From Apostichopus japonicus (lineage: Eukaryota > Echinodermata > Holothuroidea > Aspidochirotida > Stichopodidae), in NCBI RefSeq assembly GCF_037975245.1, contig NC_092581.1, positions 13,793,303-13,857,302 on the forward strand: DNA of 64,000 bases, written 5' to 3'. Below are positions 23,016 to 34,190 of the stretch, in pieces. A model generated the notes under the pieces. It saw nothing but the letters and a program-made list of their open reading frames with translations. It made no database searches and had not been told where the DNA came from. The position numbers and the translations under genes were made by a program. The first letter of the stretch is position 1. Every line of letters starts with the position of its first letter.

Positions 23016-24474
23016 AGAGTGAGTGCTACAGCAACTATAAGCACCACACTACGCTTAAGTCATTGATTGGCGTAGACCCAATGGGTGGCGTGATGTTTGT
23101 TTCGCAACTTTTCGAAGGGTCAATAAGCGATAAAGAAATAGTAAAGCGAAGTGGGTTTCTCACTGTTTTAAATATGAAACTTGAATGTGGAGAAATCCTG
23201 CCAGGGGACGGTATCATGGCAGATCGGGGTTTTAATATTGGAGAAGACCTTCAAGAACTTGCCTTAAAAATAAATGTTCCCCCCTTCCTGAGGGAAAATG
23301 GTTGATTCAGTGGAAAAGATATCATACGAGCTCAGACTGTGGCACAACATCGAATCCATGTAAAGAGAGCCATAGGAAAAGTCAAAAGGTTCAGATTTTT
23401 CCAGTCATTGATCCCTGTATCCATGTTTGGAAGTATAAACCAAATTTGGACAGTAGCTTGTTGATTTCAAAACTTCCAGAACCCTGTTATTTCTGATGGA
23501 GGAGACAAGTGATTTTACATTTTGTTTATGTTGATGATCTGTCCGGCTCAAATCTTGCTCTCTCAAGTGTAGTTATTATTGGCTGTACCTTAAAATGCAG
23601 TTTTTTTTATTAATATCAGTATTAAAATGCAGGTGCTATGAACCAAAGTATAAGATTGTAGGACTAGGAGTAGGATTGTAAAGTAGGATTTTGAACTTTG
23701 CATGGTGGAAATACTATCCAGTAATTTTTGCAGTGAAACCATAATGTTCTGAACAAACAATGGTATTGAAGACGATCAGAGCTTACTAATTGAAACGTTG
23801 AGTTGCTAAACCACCCCAACTCATTGAGAGATCGTGGTGTTACCTCAAACCAACATATTATATAGATTTTTGTTAATGTTAATTTACTGCCATTCATTGT
23901 CTTAAAAGTTAAATGATTATGTTTCCATGTTGTATTTATTACCAGGAGCAGATCAAGGATTTTTTTTTGGGGGGGGGTGGTCATGCGTACACTTATAAAT
24001 TTTATCATCACAGATAATAACCCCTGCATATTGTCATCTTTTTTATTTGTCTTTGTCAGAGCAGCCCCCCCCCCCCCCCCCCAGATTACACATGAAGAAA
24101 TTCAGCCAGCTAGGCCAACATTTCTACATGTATTATTTAGTCAAATTATAGGATGTTTTCATGTAACTGCAATTATTTTCCTCTTGCCAGGCATCATCCA
24201 TTACTCTATCAACTCAAGGTAGTGTTAAAAAGAATTTGTTTTTGTAGATGACATACTGTAGATGGTATAGTCTGTTCAATACATGATAGTTATTGTGTTG
24301 AATACATAAATTAAACTTACAATAATACTGTTGTTCGGTGTCAACCTGTTTTTCATTTATTTATTTTGTCAAATAAATACAACTATAGTAGATATACAGG
24401 TTTGGTTTGTTTGGTTGGTTTGTTTACATTGTATACCCACTATAGGTCACGCGACGCCGGTCGCCGATTGTGTC

Positions 24475-25269
24475 TGTTCAGACAGTTTTACTTTCATATG
24501 ACCAACTGACCTTTGAACGTCTATTTCTCAACACAGTGAGTGCATACATCATACTGCATATGGGTGGTATTTTTTTTTTTATAAAAGTAGGTGCTTACAA
24601 TACAAGTTCAGGACCAAATTACATCATATTCCACTTACCATCAGATTCACTTTAAAGCTATTAAGTTTACAAATATTGCATTCGAACAGTACTGTATATG
24701 CTGTGTTTCTCTCTAGAATTAATCTACCGAGTGGGTATATCTACTATATATGAAAGTGCGAACCTGGTCACATATTTGTACGTGATATAGTCCACTTCAG
24801 TGCAATGGTGGGTCATTGAAACAATGAGTAACATACTGTAAGCTTAACAACATATCAACCTTAAGCTCTTTAATTAAACCAAAAGGAACATGATACTAAC
24901 CCCCACCCCCCTCCCCCCTCAAAAAGCGAAGAACAAATTGTCTATACATTGTCTATTTCTTTAGCAATGTACCGTTTGCTCAATTTACTATAGTATGATG
25001 CCACCCATCTCTGCTTCATTCAGAGCCTGTTTTAATGCATATATTGTGGCATTTCCTGCATACTTTCTCATCCATTTCAACAACATATTGTAGACTCTTT
25101 CCTTGTGGCCGTGGTAGTCTACTTCAATTGCATCCAATTCAGCCGGCTGAAACCCAAGCGCGTGACCTAAATCTTTCCATTCTCTAGGTACCCTTTTCGA
25201 AAGAAGCTGAAATAGAAGAAGAAGAAGAAAAAGATCTACCCTTGTTGATCTACCCTTGTTGATTAATTT
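24475..25269. other. Intronic DNA, nothing recognised
   Basis: No open frame or repeat that I can support, apart from a short GAAGAA run near 25215 and a duplicated TTGTTGATCTACCC. Confidence 0.4.
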
Positions 25270-25277
25270 GTCTTTAT

Positions 25278-26316
25278 CAAGGGCGGCGGAACCGGGGGGT
25301 GCACAGGGGGCACGTGCCCCCCCACTTTTCCTCAGGTTAAAAATGTGCCCTTTTCCTACATAAAAAAATTGTACTCTTGATCACCTTATTAGGTCAGCGA
25401 TATTTCAGTAAGAGATCTAATCCTAATTTAGAAGTATTAATGAATTTCTGTGGGTCAAACTCGGTGAGTGCCATTATGCATATTCAATTGTCAAGAAAAT
25501 CCTAATACCTTTCCAAAAATGCATTGCTATATTACATTGTGACTTTGTAATAAGCAGAAGCCATTTATAGCCTACTATGTAAATTGAGAAAGTTTTAATA
25601 TCCCATAACCTACCCCATCCTTTCGTATTTTGACATATTTCATTTGCTTTCATGCATGTATCGATCGCGTGTGCAGGGACTTGGATTTTATAATGATTTC
25701 ACCTCATTTTGTCTCGAAAGAAAACTTGTTTCTTGTTTCCCAATTTGCACATTGGATATTGCAGTGCTGCATTATTTCCGGGGGGGGGGGGGGGCAGTGG
25801 CGAAGCGTCCATACAGTCAGAGGGGGCTGATCCCCCCCCTGATGGACTCAAATGGACTGCTGGGGCCCTTTTCAGCTTTTTCTATTGCGCTCTCAAATGC
25901 CTATTGACATTTTTCACATTTTGTTGACCAGTGTAATTTTCTGACAAAATGGCGATAACACCTATTTATTCTTCGTTTATCTGCAAATTAGAAAGGCCCG
26001 GAAAGGGTCATTTCCGGCGATCTAGGGAGTATCTTTACTCAAAAATTTTCTGTACGCTCCGCGCCAACCTATGGTGGCGCTCGGCTTAGATAGTGTCGAA
26101 AGCGCCCCTACAGACCATTCTCGCTCCCCGATCAATACCCCTAGCTCCGCCACTGGGGGGGGGGGTTAATGGAGTGATGTGTTTACGCAACTAAGATAAT
26201 ACAATAAGAGTTATAAAGGGTACTAATTATCAGGCTGCATCAGTCAAATCAAATTTCTGCGCAGTGCCCTTCGACGTCGGTGCCCCCCCAGATCAAAAGT
26301 GCTTCCGCCACCCTTG
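25278..26316. mobile_element. hAT-like MITE, outer
   Basis: Ends are CAAGGGCGGCGGAA on the left and its near-perfect inverted copy TTCCGCCACCCTTG on the right. Perfect 8-bp target duplications GTCTTTAT lie at 25270-25277 and 26317-26324. It has no transposase. It is interrupted by a second hAT-like MITE at 25795-26155. Confidence 0.85.
25795..26155. mobile_element. hAT-like MITE, inner copy 1
   Basis: The left end CAGTGGCGAAGC and right end GCTCCGCCACTG form inverted repeats. It shares CGTCCATACAGTCAG, ACTCAAATGGACTGCTGG and the structured module at 25996-26094 with copy 2 at 47927. Flanks are G-runs, so an 8-bp duplication of GGGGGGGG is compatible but not informative. Confidence 0.8.
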
Positions 26317-26566
26317 GTCTTTATGATTGTTTACTATGTCCAGAATTAAATCTTGTATACAAACCTGTAAATCTGTATTAGTGATAACTCGTCTGTCTTG
26401 GTCAGGTATGCAATCAGGGATGTTCATATCAGCAGCCATTTGTCTTCGCTGAATGTGCTAAATTGCGAAGAACAAAGATAGCCCCTAATTTTCAATACGC
26501 CTATTACAGTTATATATATAATTATTATTTATTATCATAAATATGTCATACCACATCCGACACATA

Positions 26567-26569
<3 letters not shown>

Positions 26570-26616
<47 letters not shown>

Positions 26617-26624
26617 ATATATAC

Positions 26625-26698
<74 letters not shown>
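26570..26698. repeat. (TA)n microsatellite
   Basis: About 130 bp of TA repeats abutting the left arm of the foldback element. It produces a spurious tyrosine/isoleucine open frame. Confidence 0.95.
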
Positions 26699-26700
<2 letters not shown>

Positions 26701-27868
26701 GCCTTTACACAGTAAACCAACACGAAAATCAACACATGCAGTTTTCAGTATTGAAATTGGTATTTTCTTTGTTCTATTAGGATGAGTGTTAGTTATTTGA
26801 AGCAGGGAGATAGCATAGAAAGTTTCAACATCTTACTTGAATTTTGAAATTTTGGTCCATTGGAATCCTATGGGAAAAATAACGGGCGAACATTGACATA
26901 CACCAGAAATAAATAACGGTTGTAACACATTGACATACATCACATGGCAGGCAATTTTTCATAAAGTTTAAAACATATATAGTCTTGGACATTTTCCTAT
27001 GATGGCATATAGTCATACCTGCCACACAACCAAACGAGAGCAATAGGTGATGCATATCAGGCTTAGTAGCGCATGAAATAGGTAACGGTCGAACAGTATG
27101 TCAAAAATGTTCGACCGTTATAAATCAAAACGTATACAGTGCATGTAGTTCCTTTTGTGTATACAGATGCCTACCATGAAATAGTTTATAAAAACCATGG
27201 AAACTTCATTTGATGATGCACATGGGGGTATAGTGGTACGTTTGAAAAAGATTGGCATACACATGAGTTACATTTTTGTATGTCAAACTTCTTAAAATTT
27301 GCCACCTGTGCCCCATGTGCACCAAAAAATGATGTTTTCAGTGTTTATATAAACCACTACTGGCTAAGATTCTGAGTGCAGTAACATGGATCATATACAT
27401 TTCAAATCTTTTGAGTTATGCCATTTTTTAACGTAAATTTATAACGGTCGAACATTTTTTACATGTTCGCCCGTTATCTATTTCATGCTGTACTGAGCGT
27501 GATATATACATCATATATTACTCTAAGTTGGTTGTGAGTTAGACATGACTGTATGCCATCATAGGAAAAGGTCAAAGACTAAGTATGTTTCAAACTTTAT
27601 GAAAAATTGCCATCTATGTGATGTATGTCAATGTTTTGCAACCGTTGTATTTTCTTGCCGTATGTCAATGTTCAACCGTTATTTTCCTATAGGATTCTAA
27701 CGGGCAATTTTTTCAAAATTCAAGTAGGAAGTTGAAACTTTTTACTCTAGCTCTTTGCTTCAAATGAGTAATATTGAACATTACAGAACATTGGAAATAT
27801 CAATTTTAGGGGTGGAAAACCTCTATGTTATCATTTCGTGTTGGTTTACTGTGTATTTGCCCATATAT
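26692..27868. mobile_element. Foldback element: two roughly 580-bp inverted arms
   Basis: The left arm starts TATATATGGGC, CCTTTACACAGTAAACCAAC; the right arm ends GTTGGTTTACTGTGTA, TTTGCCCATATATG. Many blocks pair in order, such as AATTTTTCATAAAGTTT with AAACTTTATGAAAAATT and CCTATGATGGCATA with TATGCCATCATAGG. The apex is near 27261-27278. Arms look about 80-85% identical by eye. The word AACGGTCGAACA or a variant recurs in both arms. No transposase is present. Transcription through it in the pre-mRNA would give a long hairpin. Confidence 0.85.
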
Positions 27869-27888
27869 GAAATATACAGTGTATACAG

Positions 27889-28440
27889 GACTATATATGT
27901 AAAGGACTATATGCAAAAATCTGGTGAATGTCGCTGTAAACGAACAGGAAATTATAAAACAAGACTATGGTTAAAACTTGCCTACTAAGTTGATCAAACA
28001 GGCTTTCTTGTTAGTTTCATTCCTACAGGACCAGTCTTTGTTAAGAATGAGGTTGGCGTTGTCTGAATTCTACATGCACTGCCTAGAATTAACACTGCAA
28101 TAATCGTGTATGATGTACCATCATGTACGTATTAAATACACACCCACGTTTTTGAAACCTTTATGATATGAAGATATGATACGACGTATCATGCACAATG
28201 GACTATATGCAAAAAGCAAAACTGAGGTGAAGCTAAAACAAGACTGAGGTGAAAACTTACCTATACTTTTAGTTGATCAAATAAGCTTATTTGTTGTTAC
28301 AGATTCGTTTCTACAGGACTATAGTTTTTCTTGAGAATTTTGTGGTAGACGTTGTCTGAATTACACTCCATGCACTTCCTAGATGGAACGTCGCAATGAT
28401 ATAGTATGATACACGTAGATACACACTCCTTTTGTGTGCT
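27889..28440. repeat. Two-copy direct tandem duplication, about 300-bp period
   Basis: GGACTATATGCAAAAA at about 27903 and 28200, AAACAAGACT, AGTTGATCAAA, TTCTACAGGAC (or TTTCTACAGGACTA) and GTTGTCTGAAT recur in the same order in both halves, with small indels. Confidence 0.75.
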
Positions 28441-29124
28441 ATTTCCTATTGACTCGCAATGTACAAAGTTCAAGTGTAGCTAAAACGATATAATTTTAGA
28501 AAATTCATGAATGAAACCGCTAATGTAAATACATTCCCCTGCGATGAACTTTGGCACAGTCTGATCTATCAAATGAAATGCTATAAAAGACAAGAATTGT
28601 TACTATTGACACTGACACAGACCTATCATAAACAAATCTACTTGGATTATTTGTGCACTGATTTTGCTTTCTGCAGACGTCCATGTATTTCCCCAAACTA
28701 AATTTCTAAGCCATGAGATCTAGAACTGAAAAGGAGGTTAGGAAGCATCATGGGTACTGGGAAGTGTTATTTCCGGCGACCTGTGAGGTATATTTGTCCA
28801 AAAAATAAAATAGTAGCCTATCAGAGAACAGACACACGTCCCACCAATATCCAAGACTTTTATTCTTAAAATAAATACACACAATAATGTAAGGTACTTC
28901 TACGGGCATATGTATGTGGCATGGAAAAATGGAATTTTTATCATGATCTATTATAAAAAAAAAAAGAACTTGGTTCCACGAATCAGTTTATGGTTCTGCG
29001 TGATATATACAGTGTAGGCTACTGGTGAGAAGTCACAACACCGTATAAGTGCCTATACACGGAAGCATTTTGCACGTTTATCGACATTTTCAATATGCCA
29101 AGAAATTGAAATGCAGCTTGTAAC
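28441..29124. other. Intronic DNA with a partial module copy
   Basis: GGGAAGTGTTATTTCCGGCG at 28760-28779 is a fragment of the module seen in the hAT-like elements. Nothing else was recognised. Confidence 0.4.
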
Positions 29125-30737
29125 CAGGCGCGTATCCAGGGGGGGGGCGTTGGGGGCGCGTGCCCCCGGGTAAGAAATAGAGGAGAGGGAAAAAAAGAGA
29201 AGAAAACAAGGGAAAAAAGAGGGGGAAAAAGAGGAGGAGGAGGGGAAGGAAGGAAGGGAAAAGAAAAAGAAGAGAGAGAAGAAGGAGAAAAGGAGGGAGT
29301 AAAGAAAAAAAACGTCAAGACACCGGGAAGAGAAAGAGGAACAGTGACATTACAGCGCTGATCCCTATTATATACACAGGGTAGCCAGTGACGGATCGAG
29401 GATTTTGGAAGGGGCGTGCGCCTCACCCTACCCCTTCACCGACAACTCCATTCATATCAATTCCTTAGCGCCATTCCCTGTGCGGCACACGAACTGAGTT
29501 TGACCGCCGCAGTTTTAGGCCTATGACTTTACCATATAGACCATTTTCCTACAGCCATAACGTGGAAAGTTTATACCAAAAAAAAATTAGTGCAAACGGC
29601 ACTAAACAGAGAAATGTGTTGTTCTGTTATTTTCTTAACATTACAGTTCAAAATTCCATCGGACTTGGGTGATTTACGATGCAAGGTTAATAAATATCGA
29701 ACTCAAAATCCTCATTGATAACACACAGTAAATACTGAAGAAAATCACCATTGATAGCCGTACTTTGTTTGCGTAACCATCCTCTTGAATATTCATTGAC
29801 AAATTTAGTTCAAGCGGTTTTTGAAAGGATTTTTTCTTAACTTTAAATTGATGTTAAATTCATTTTCATTGGTCACTATCTTCAATCGGACCAAGTACAG
29901 TCCAATCGAATGTCTTCAAAGAAAAATATGTTTCTTTCTTCGGTGGGCACCCCGTTACGTAATCTGTGTATCCTGTACGAATTAGTCGGCCAAGCTTAGA
30001 ACTTTATATTAAGTATCAAGGAGATTCATTTCCTTTAGCTACATCATTGCAATTTATTTTTCTTTCAGTAGGAGCCCCCCTCCCCCCCCCCCGCCTCCTA
30101 CGCCTATGTGTGTAGTGTTTGGTTTCGGAAATATCTGGTATTTTTTCATTTCCTTCAACCCAGTTTTATAATAGCCGTTATGAGAGGGTTTAATATTTGT
30201 ACACCAATAAATTATTTTCAAAAATTTCCTGACCAAAATTCTTAATCATACTTCCCACTACTGGTGTATTTTGACCGGTCTGTTAGGGGTTGAAGGAGGT
30301 TTTTCTATATTGGTTGTCCATAGATGACATTTTTTGCAACATTATGGGTATGTTTTGAAATGAATTTATAATTCGGAACAAATAATGGGTTGAAAACCTT
30401 GAAAAGTGGGGCTGTCGGGTATTGTGGGCCGCGACATAGAATCACCTAGAAAAGCAATGATTCACAGGACATGCGATGAGGACGAACATGATGTGTGACT
30501 GGTGAAAATCTTCAAAAAGGTTATTGATGGGAAAAAAAACTATTGGGAAATACTTGGTTCTCAGGCAAAAGTATACATCTGGTTGGTCATTTCCAAGCCC
30601 GAGAAGTGCCATTTCCGGTGATCTAGGGGGTGTCAAAACCAGAAATTTTCTTTTATGCTGCGCGCCAACAGATGGTGGCGCTCCGCTTAGATAGTAATTC
30701 GCGCCCCCCGGGTTAGAAAATCCTGGATACACCCCTG
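29125..30737 (+). mobile_element. Long TIR element, copy B (both ends intact)
   Basis: The left end CAGGCGCGTATCCAGG and right end CCTGGATACACCCCTG are inverted repeats matching at 14 of 16 positions. The first 320 bp and the last 650 bp match copy A at 18232; the middle differs. The module occurs at 30597-30695. No matching target duplication flanks this copy (CTTGTAAC on the left, CCATACCA on the right). It has no transposase gene. Confidence 0.75.
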
Positions 30738-31265
30738 CCATACCAGGTAACTTATTCCCTGCTGGTGTATTTGCATGTCATCATAGACAAGCTTTTTCTT
30801 GTTTGTGGAAAAACTTTTTTTTTTAAAAAGAATAAACTTTCCCTACCTGAATGAACAATTATATAACAAATAATGGAACACAACAAACAATTTTGGGGAG
30901 GGGGGATTTCATTTACATTCATTTTAATATATATCCTAGCAATAACAAAATTATATATTTATATATGTATATATTTATATATTCTTATAATAGGTTGATA
31001 TATTTTTGCACTTTTGATATGTGCGAGTATCGTAATTTCCTTTTATGGAGCAATAAGGTTTTACTTACTTACTGACTGATCCTGTATGTCATAGTCTCTG
31101 CTGTGTAAATCAATTCTGTGAGCGATTGAGTTCGAACCCTGAATGCTCCTTTAATTTCAGCTGTCAGTGTGATATCTAGTTTCTGGATGATTCTTGTTCC
31201 TACTGTCCAAAATCAGTCAAATTTGAATGGTTCATACTTAAAGGAGCAATTACAGGTGTCTCATT

Positions 31266-31412
31266 GTCATATAAAGTCATATAAACAGGGATGAAAGTCT
31301 GGCTTCTTGATCTTGCCTGCTGACAGTCTTGGCTTTAGGGGTTGACGGTGAATCATGTCATTTGATTTTTATGCCCAGGACCTATTTTGGGTGCCTCTTC
31401 TTTAGAAAGTAT
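31266..31412 (+). mobile_element. Decayed copy of the U2-headed SINE (tail part)
   Basis: GGCTTTAGGGGTTGACGG, CATTTGATTTTTATGCCCAGG and TTCTTTAGAAAGTATC match in order the 3' half of the element at 7136-7328. The U2-like head is not recognisable here. Confidence 0.55.
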
Positions 31413-32689
31413 CTTTTGAGCTTTCATTTAAAGGGCACTATTGCATTTGGTTGCTTTAAGGTTAAAGGAGCAGCCAAGAATGTGATTCAACATCCAAGTA
31501 TGAAGAAGGAAAAAAAAACACGATGTTGACATCAGAAAGAAACACATTCTTTCTGTCTTGCAACCGCACAAAGTTTGCCAAAATGAGCCAAAAATTTAAA
31601 TCACTATCAGTTGAGACATTACAAATGTTTTTTTCTGAGATGATAATATTAGAAGTGAATATATTTACTAATTTTCTTTAGACAAAAAGAGATGTCTTTG
31701 GAGTAAAACGACAAAATTAGTAACATGAAATCAATAAGTTCAGCATCTTTCTTTCCAGCAAATCTTAAAATGTTTGAAAAATGTCACCTCCCTACCCACC
31801 CCAAAGGTAACTGGAATACCCTCAGAAAGGGAGTCGACTGACCAAAACCTGTCAGTTTCTTGTGAAAAACATTTTGTTTTCAAGTTTTTTCCCTCATTTT
31901 CTGCAATTGTCATCAAATCTTTCCAGATAAATTCCACCATACTGTATTACAGATTTAGAACCCATTTGCAAAAATCTATCAATTTATTTGAAATCCTTTT
32001 CTGCTTAGAAATGAAACAGTCTGTCAAAATTTTGCTCCTCAGCCTTAATTCTTGTTAAAATTTATCAGTTTATGGTGTGTGACCCCTAAGTGTATCGCAT
32101 GATAGCAATATTAGTAAGTGCTTGCATGTACAGTGCAGTTCAGCAAGTCAGACGTTTCAATACATCCAACATTTTCTTCATTAATATGGAAAGGAAAATT
32201 TGATAGTTGAAGTTATAAAATGCTATGGTATTTTAGTTTTGTATAGTATTTATACAATTTATATTTGTATAGATTTATACAATTTGTATAGATTTATACA
32301 AGTTCATCTAGATGCAAAAGATCTCCACTCAGTTGCAAAATATTCCCCCCCCCCTCCTCGACCACTGTTAAGTATCTTTGTGTAAACTGGAATAGTCATA
32401 TTTGAATAAAGAGTATCGGAATTGAGTTTCTCAAGCACTGTAGTATAAACATAACGGCTCAGCAGATAACTGATCACTTACGTAGATCTAAACGCTCCCG
32501 ATATCTCGGCCGGAAAATATGTAACTGTCAAAACTGAATTAAGCATACTTGAGAGAACGTGGATCACGATTTGACAGAAAAACAAACTTAAACGCAGTGA
32601 GTCACGTCTTCGCTGTTTACGATGATAAACACGCATCTGGATTCTGTCATCCATCTTTAATGTTCGACGAGAAAATGAAAATAGTCACT

Positions 32690-32703
32690 GTTGCCATGGC
32701 AAC
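32690..32703. promoter_or_regulatory. Palindromic RFX X-box motif
   Basis: GTTGCCATGGCAAC is a perfect palindrome and fits the consensus bound by RFX-family factors. It lies in intron 46/47 in a locally GC-richer patch. Occupancy and function are unknown. Confidence 0.45.
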
Positions 32704-33395
32704 CTTTGTGTATAACTAAATTTTGTTACCTTTCTTTCTTACTTTTCCTCATTCATTCATTCATGTGTTTGTCTCTGCCATGTCGGGGCTTTGCAAGTAA
32801 AATTCAATTTTGGATACTGTTAATGAATCATCAATAAACGTCATTGGCCCAAAAAAATTCCAAATCAAACAACTACAATAATTTTACTGAATTAGAAGTT
32901 GCATGAAGATTAAATTTGTGTGGTTTATATCAAACAAACTCAAGTGAAGAATTTTGGGAGGGGAAAGTTTGATTTTTTTACTTTGTCCTTGCAGATAAAA
33001 ACTTACTGCACTTGACTACTTTTAGTCCTTCTGTGTTAACAACATGAAACCAAAGAAACAGGTGCAAATCAGTAGTTTTAAGGTGTGTTCACTGTTTTAA
33101 TGAAAAGTTCTAAAGATAAAAGCAGTATGTTTTATTAGGGCTCACTGCCATCAGTCCCCACCCCCACACCCATTATTCCTTTGGGTACTATTGGCTCTCA
33201 AATATGGTACCCAAACAGGTACAAACCATGTCTATTATTGCCAGCCTTTAAGATATTTTCTTTTACCAAGAAACTTAAAAATGACAAAATTAATTGTGTT
33301 TGATGTCAGGTAGCCACTCAAGAAATGTCTAGCAATAACAGGATAAAATTGTGTTTTCTAATTTTTTTCTTTAATTCATTTTGTTGCGTTATCAG

Positions 33396-33545
33396 GAGAA
33401 ACAAGCAGAACAACCAGCCCAGAGAGAGAGAAAAGGTCAATTGCTGGAGCAACAAGATATCTTCTTGGCCTGTGGAAAACTAGAACATGATAAATTAACC
33501 AAACTGAAATTGAAAATCGCTGACCTGACCGCTGCATGGGACACG
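33396..33545 (+). CDS. DMD: Dystrophin-like exon (human exon 47 counterpart), spectrin repeat 18
   Basis: This 150-nt exon equals human exon 47 in length and starts and ends in phase 0. The acceptor is GCGTTATCAG and the donor ACGGTATG. It reads EKQAEQPAQRERKGQ, then a stretch with DIFLACGKLEHDKLTKLK, then LTAAWDT. The human exon has the same order: a short helix B, an extended loop, a DKLENKLK-like helix start and a W four positions before the end. The 15.9-kb intron before it is the longest complete intron in the window. Because this exon needs phase 0 upstream, it exposes the one-base surplus at the end of the exon 46 counterpart. The intron after it carries a 21-bp tandem repeat. Confidence 0.9.
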
Positions 33546-33669
33546 GTATGTAGAAATATTTAAAAAAATGTTGGAAGGGTCAAAGTCTTGTTATCAAGAC
33601 CAAAGCCTTCTCACACTACTTTACATAGTCATTCAGGGAAAAATTTATCCAGTATCGCATCCCAAAATG

Positions 33670-33763
33670 CTATGCAAAACAGTCAAGTTACTATGCAAAA
33701 CAGTCGAGTTACTATGCAAAACAGTCAAGTTACTATGCAAAATGGTCAAATTGCTATACAAAT
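33670..33763. repeat. 21-bp tandem repeat, about 4.5 copies
   Basis: The unit CTATGCAAAACAGTCAAGTT plus A starts at 33670 (minus-end base), 33691, 33712 and 33733, with a decayed start at 33754. The multiple-of-three period keeps frames open on both strands, which explains the apparent ORFs here; none is a gene. Confidence 0.9.
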
Positions 33764-33949
33764 GTACAGCACTTTTTTGCACTTTTTGTACAAAGGAAAC
33801 ATAGAGACAAAGTTCATAGCCTTCAAATGGGCTGTACAAAATTTGAACACTAAATTATAGTCATTGATAAACTTGTCACACCGACACACCCAAGAATCTA
33901 CAACTGCAAGAGTCCCTCAGGAACTGTGCCACTAAATCTCTGTGTCTCA

Positions 33950-34190
33950 GTGTGGGGGAAATCCCATAGTGTTCAGACACAAATCCGGTACACTTGACTG
34001 TATTTACAAGTTATCCGACAGGTCCCCGTTTATGCAACTCGGTGAAGAGAGGCAATGGAGATAAAAGTACCCTGCCCAAGGATATCTGCCCAAGTACACA
34101 TTGAAGTAGTGATCTGGTCTGGACATGAAGTTGGCAATCCTTAGAATGCAACTCCCACTGTATTTTGGGACCACAGCACTTCTTCATATA
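33950..34190 (-). mobile_element. Decayed tRNA-derived SINE
   Basis: TCGGTGAAGAGAGGCAATGG, TAAAAGTACCCTGCCCAAGG and GTTGGCAATCCTTAG match in order the SINE at 15591-15901. It is heavily mutated and its tRNA head is barely recognisable. Confidence 0.55.

Larger units (their letters stand above)
20741..23490 (+). pseudogene. Dead DDE_Tnp_4 transposase
   Basis: The coding sequence is split by a transposon and at least two frameshifts. The N-terminal part reads FIHFTGMAYKRFKQFLRFV. A surplus A in the run near 20991-20995 shifts the frame before LLLTLMKLRSG, then AERFNISNSTVSNKI (helix-turn-helix) and the first acidic motif VIIIDATEL. The nested element cuts after SSIQKQSE, and the same frame resumes at SNYKHHTTLKSLIGV, then ADRGFNIGED (second acidic motif). 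A second frame change follows PPFLRENG near 23300. The last motif reads RIHVKRAIGKVK; family members normally have HVER there, so the likely third catalytic glutamate has become lysine. It has several independent inactivating changes and is not expected to be functional. Confidence 0.8.
20617..24474 (+). mobile_element. DDE_Tnp_4 (PIF/Harbinger-like) transposon, interrupted
   Basis: Inverted ends match: GACACAATCGGCGAC at 20617-20631 and its reverse complement at 24460-24474. A second block, TATAGTGGGTA, is also shared in inverted orientation just inside both ends. The element is 3.86 kb, of which 1.74 kb is a nested hAT-like insertion at 21275-23015. The remainder encodes one transposase on the + strand. 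A target-site duplication is not clear. G- and C-runs near 23968 and 24065 may mark another small insertion in the right part. Confidence 0.75.
30738..33395. other. Last part of intron 46/47 counterpart
   Basis: It contains a decayed tail of the U2-headed SINE at 31266-31412 and an X-box-like palindrome at 32690. The segment 32450-32710 is less AT-rich than its surroundings and could be a conserved non-coding element. No exon was seen. Confidence 0.5.
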
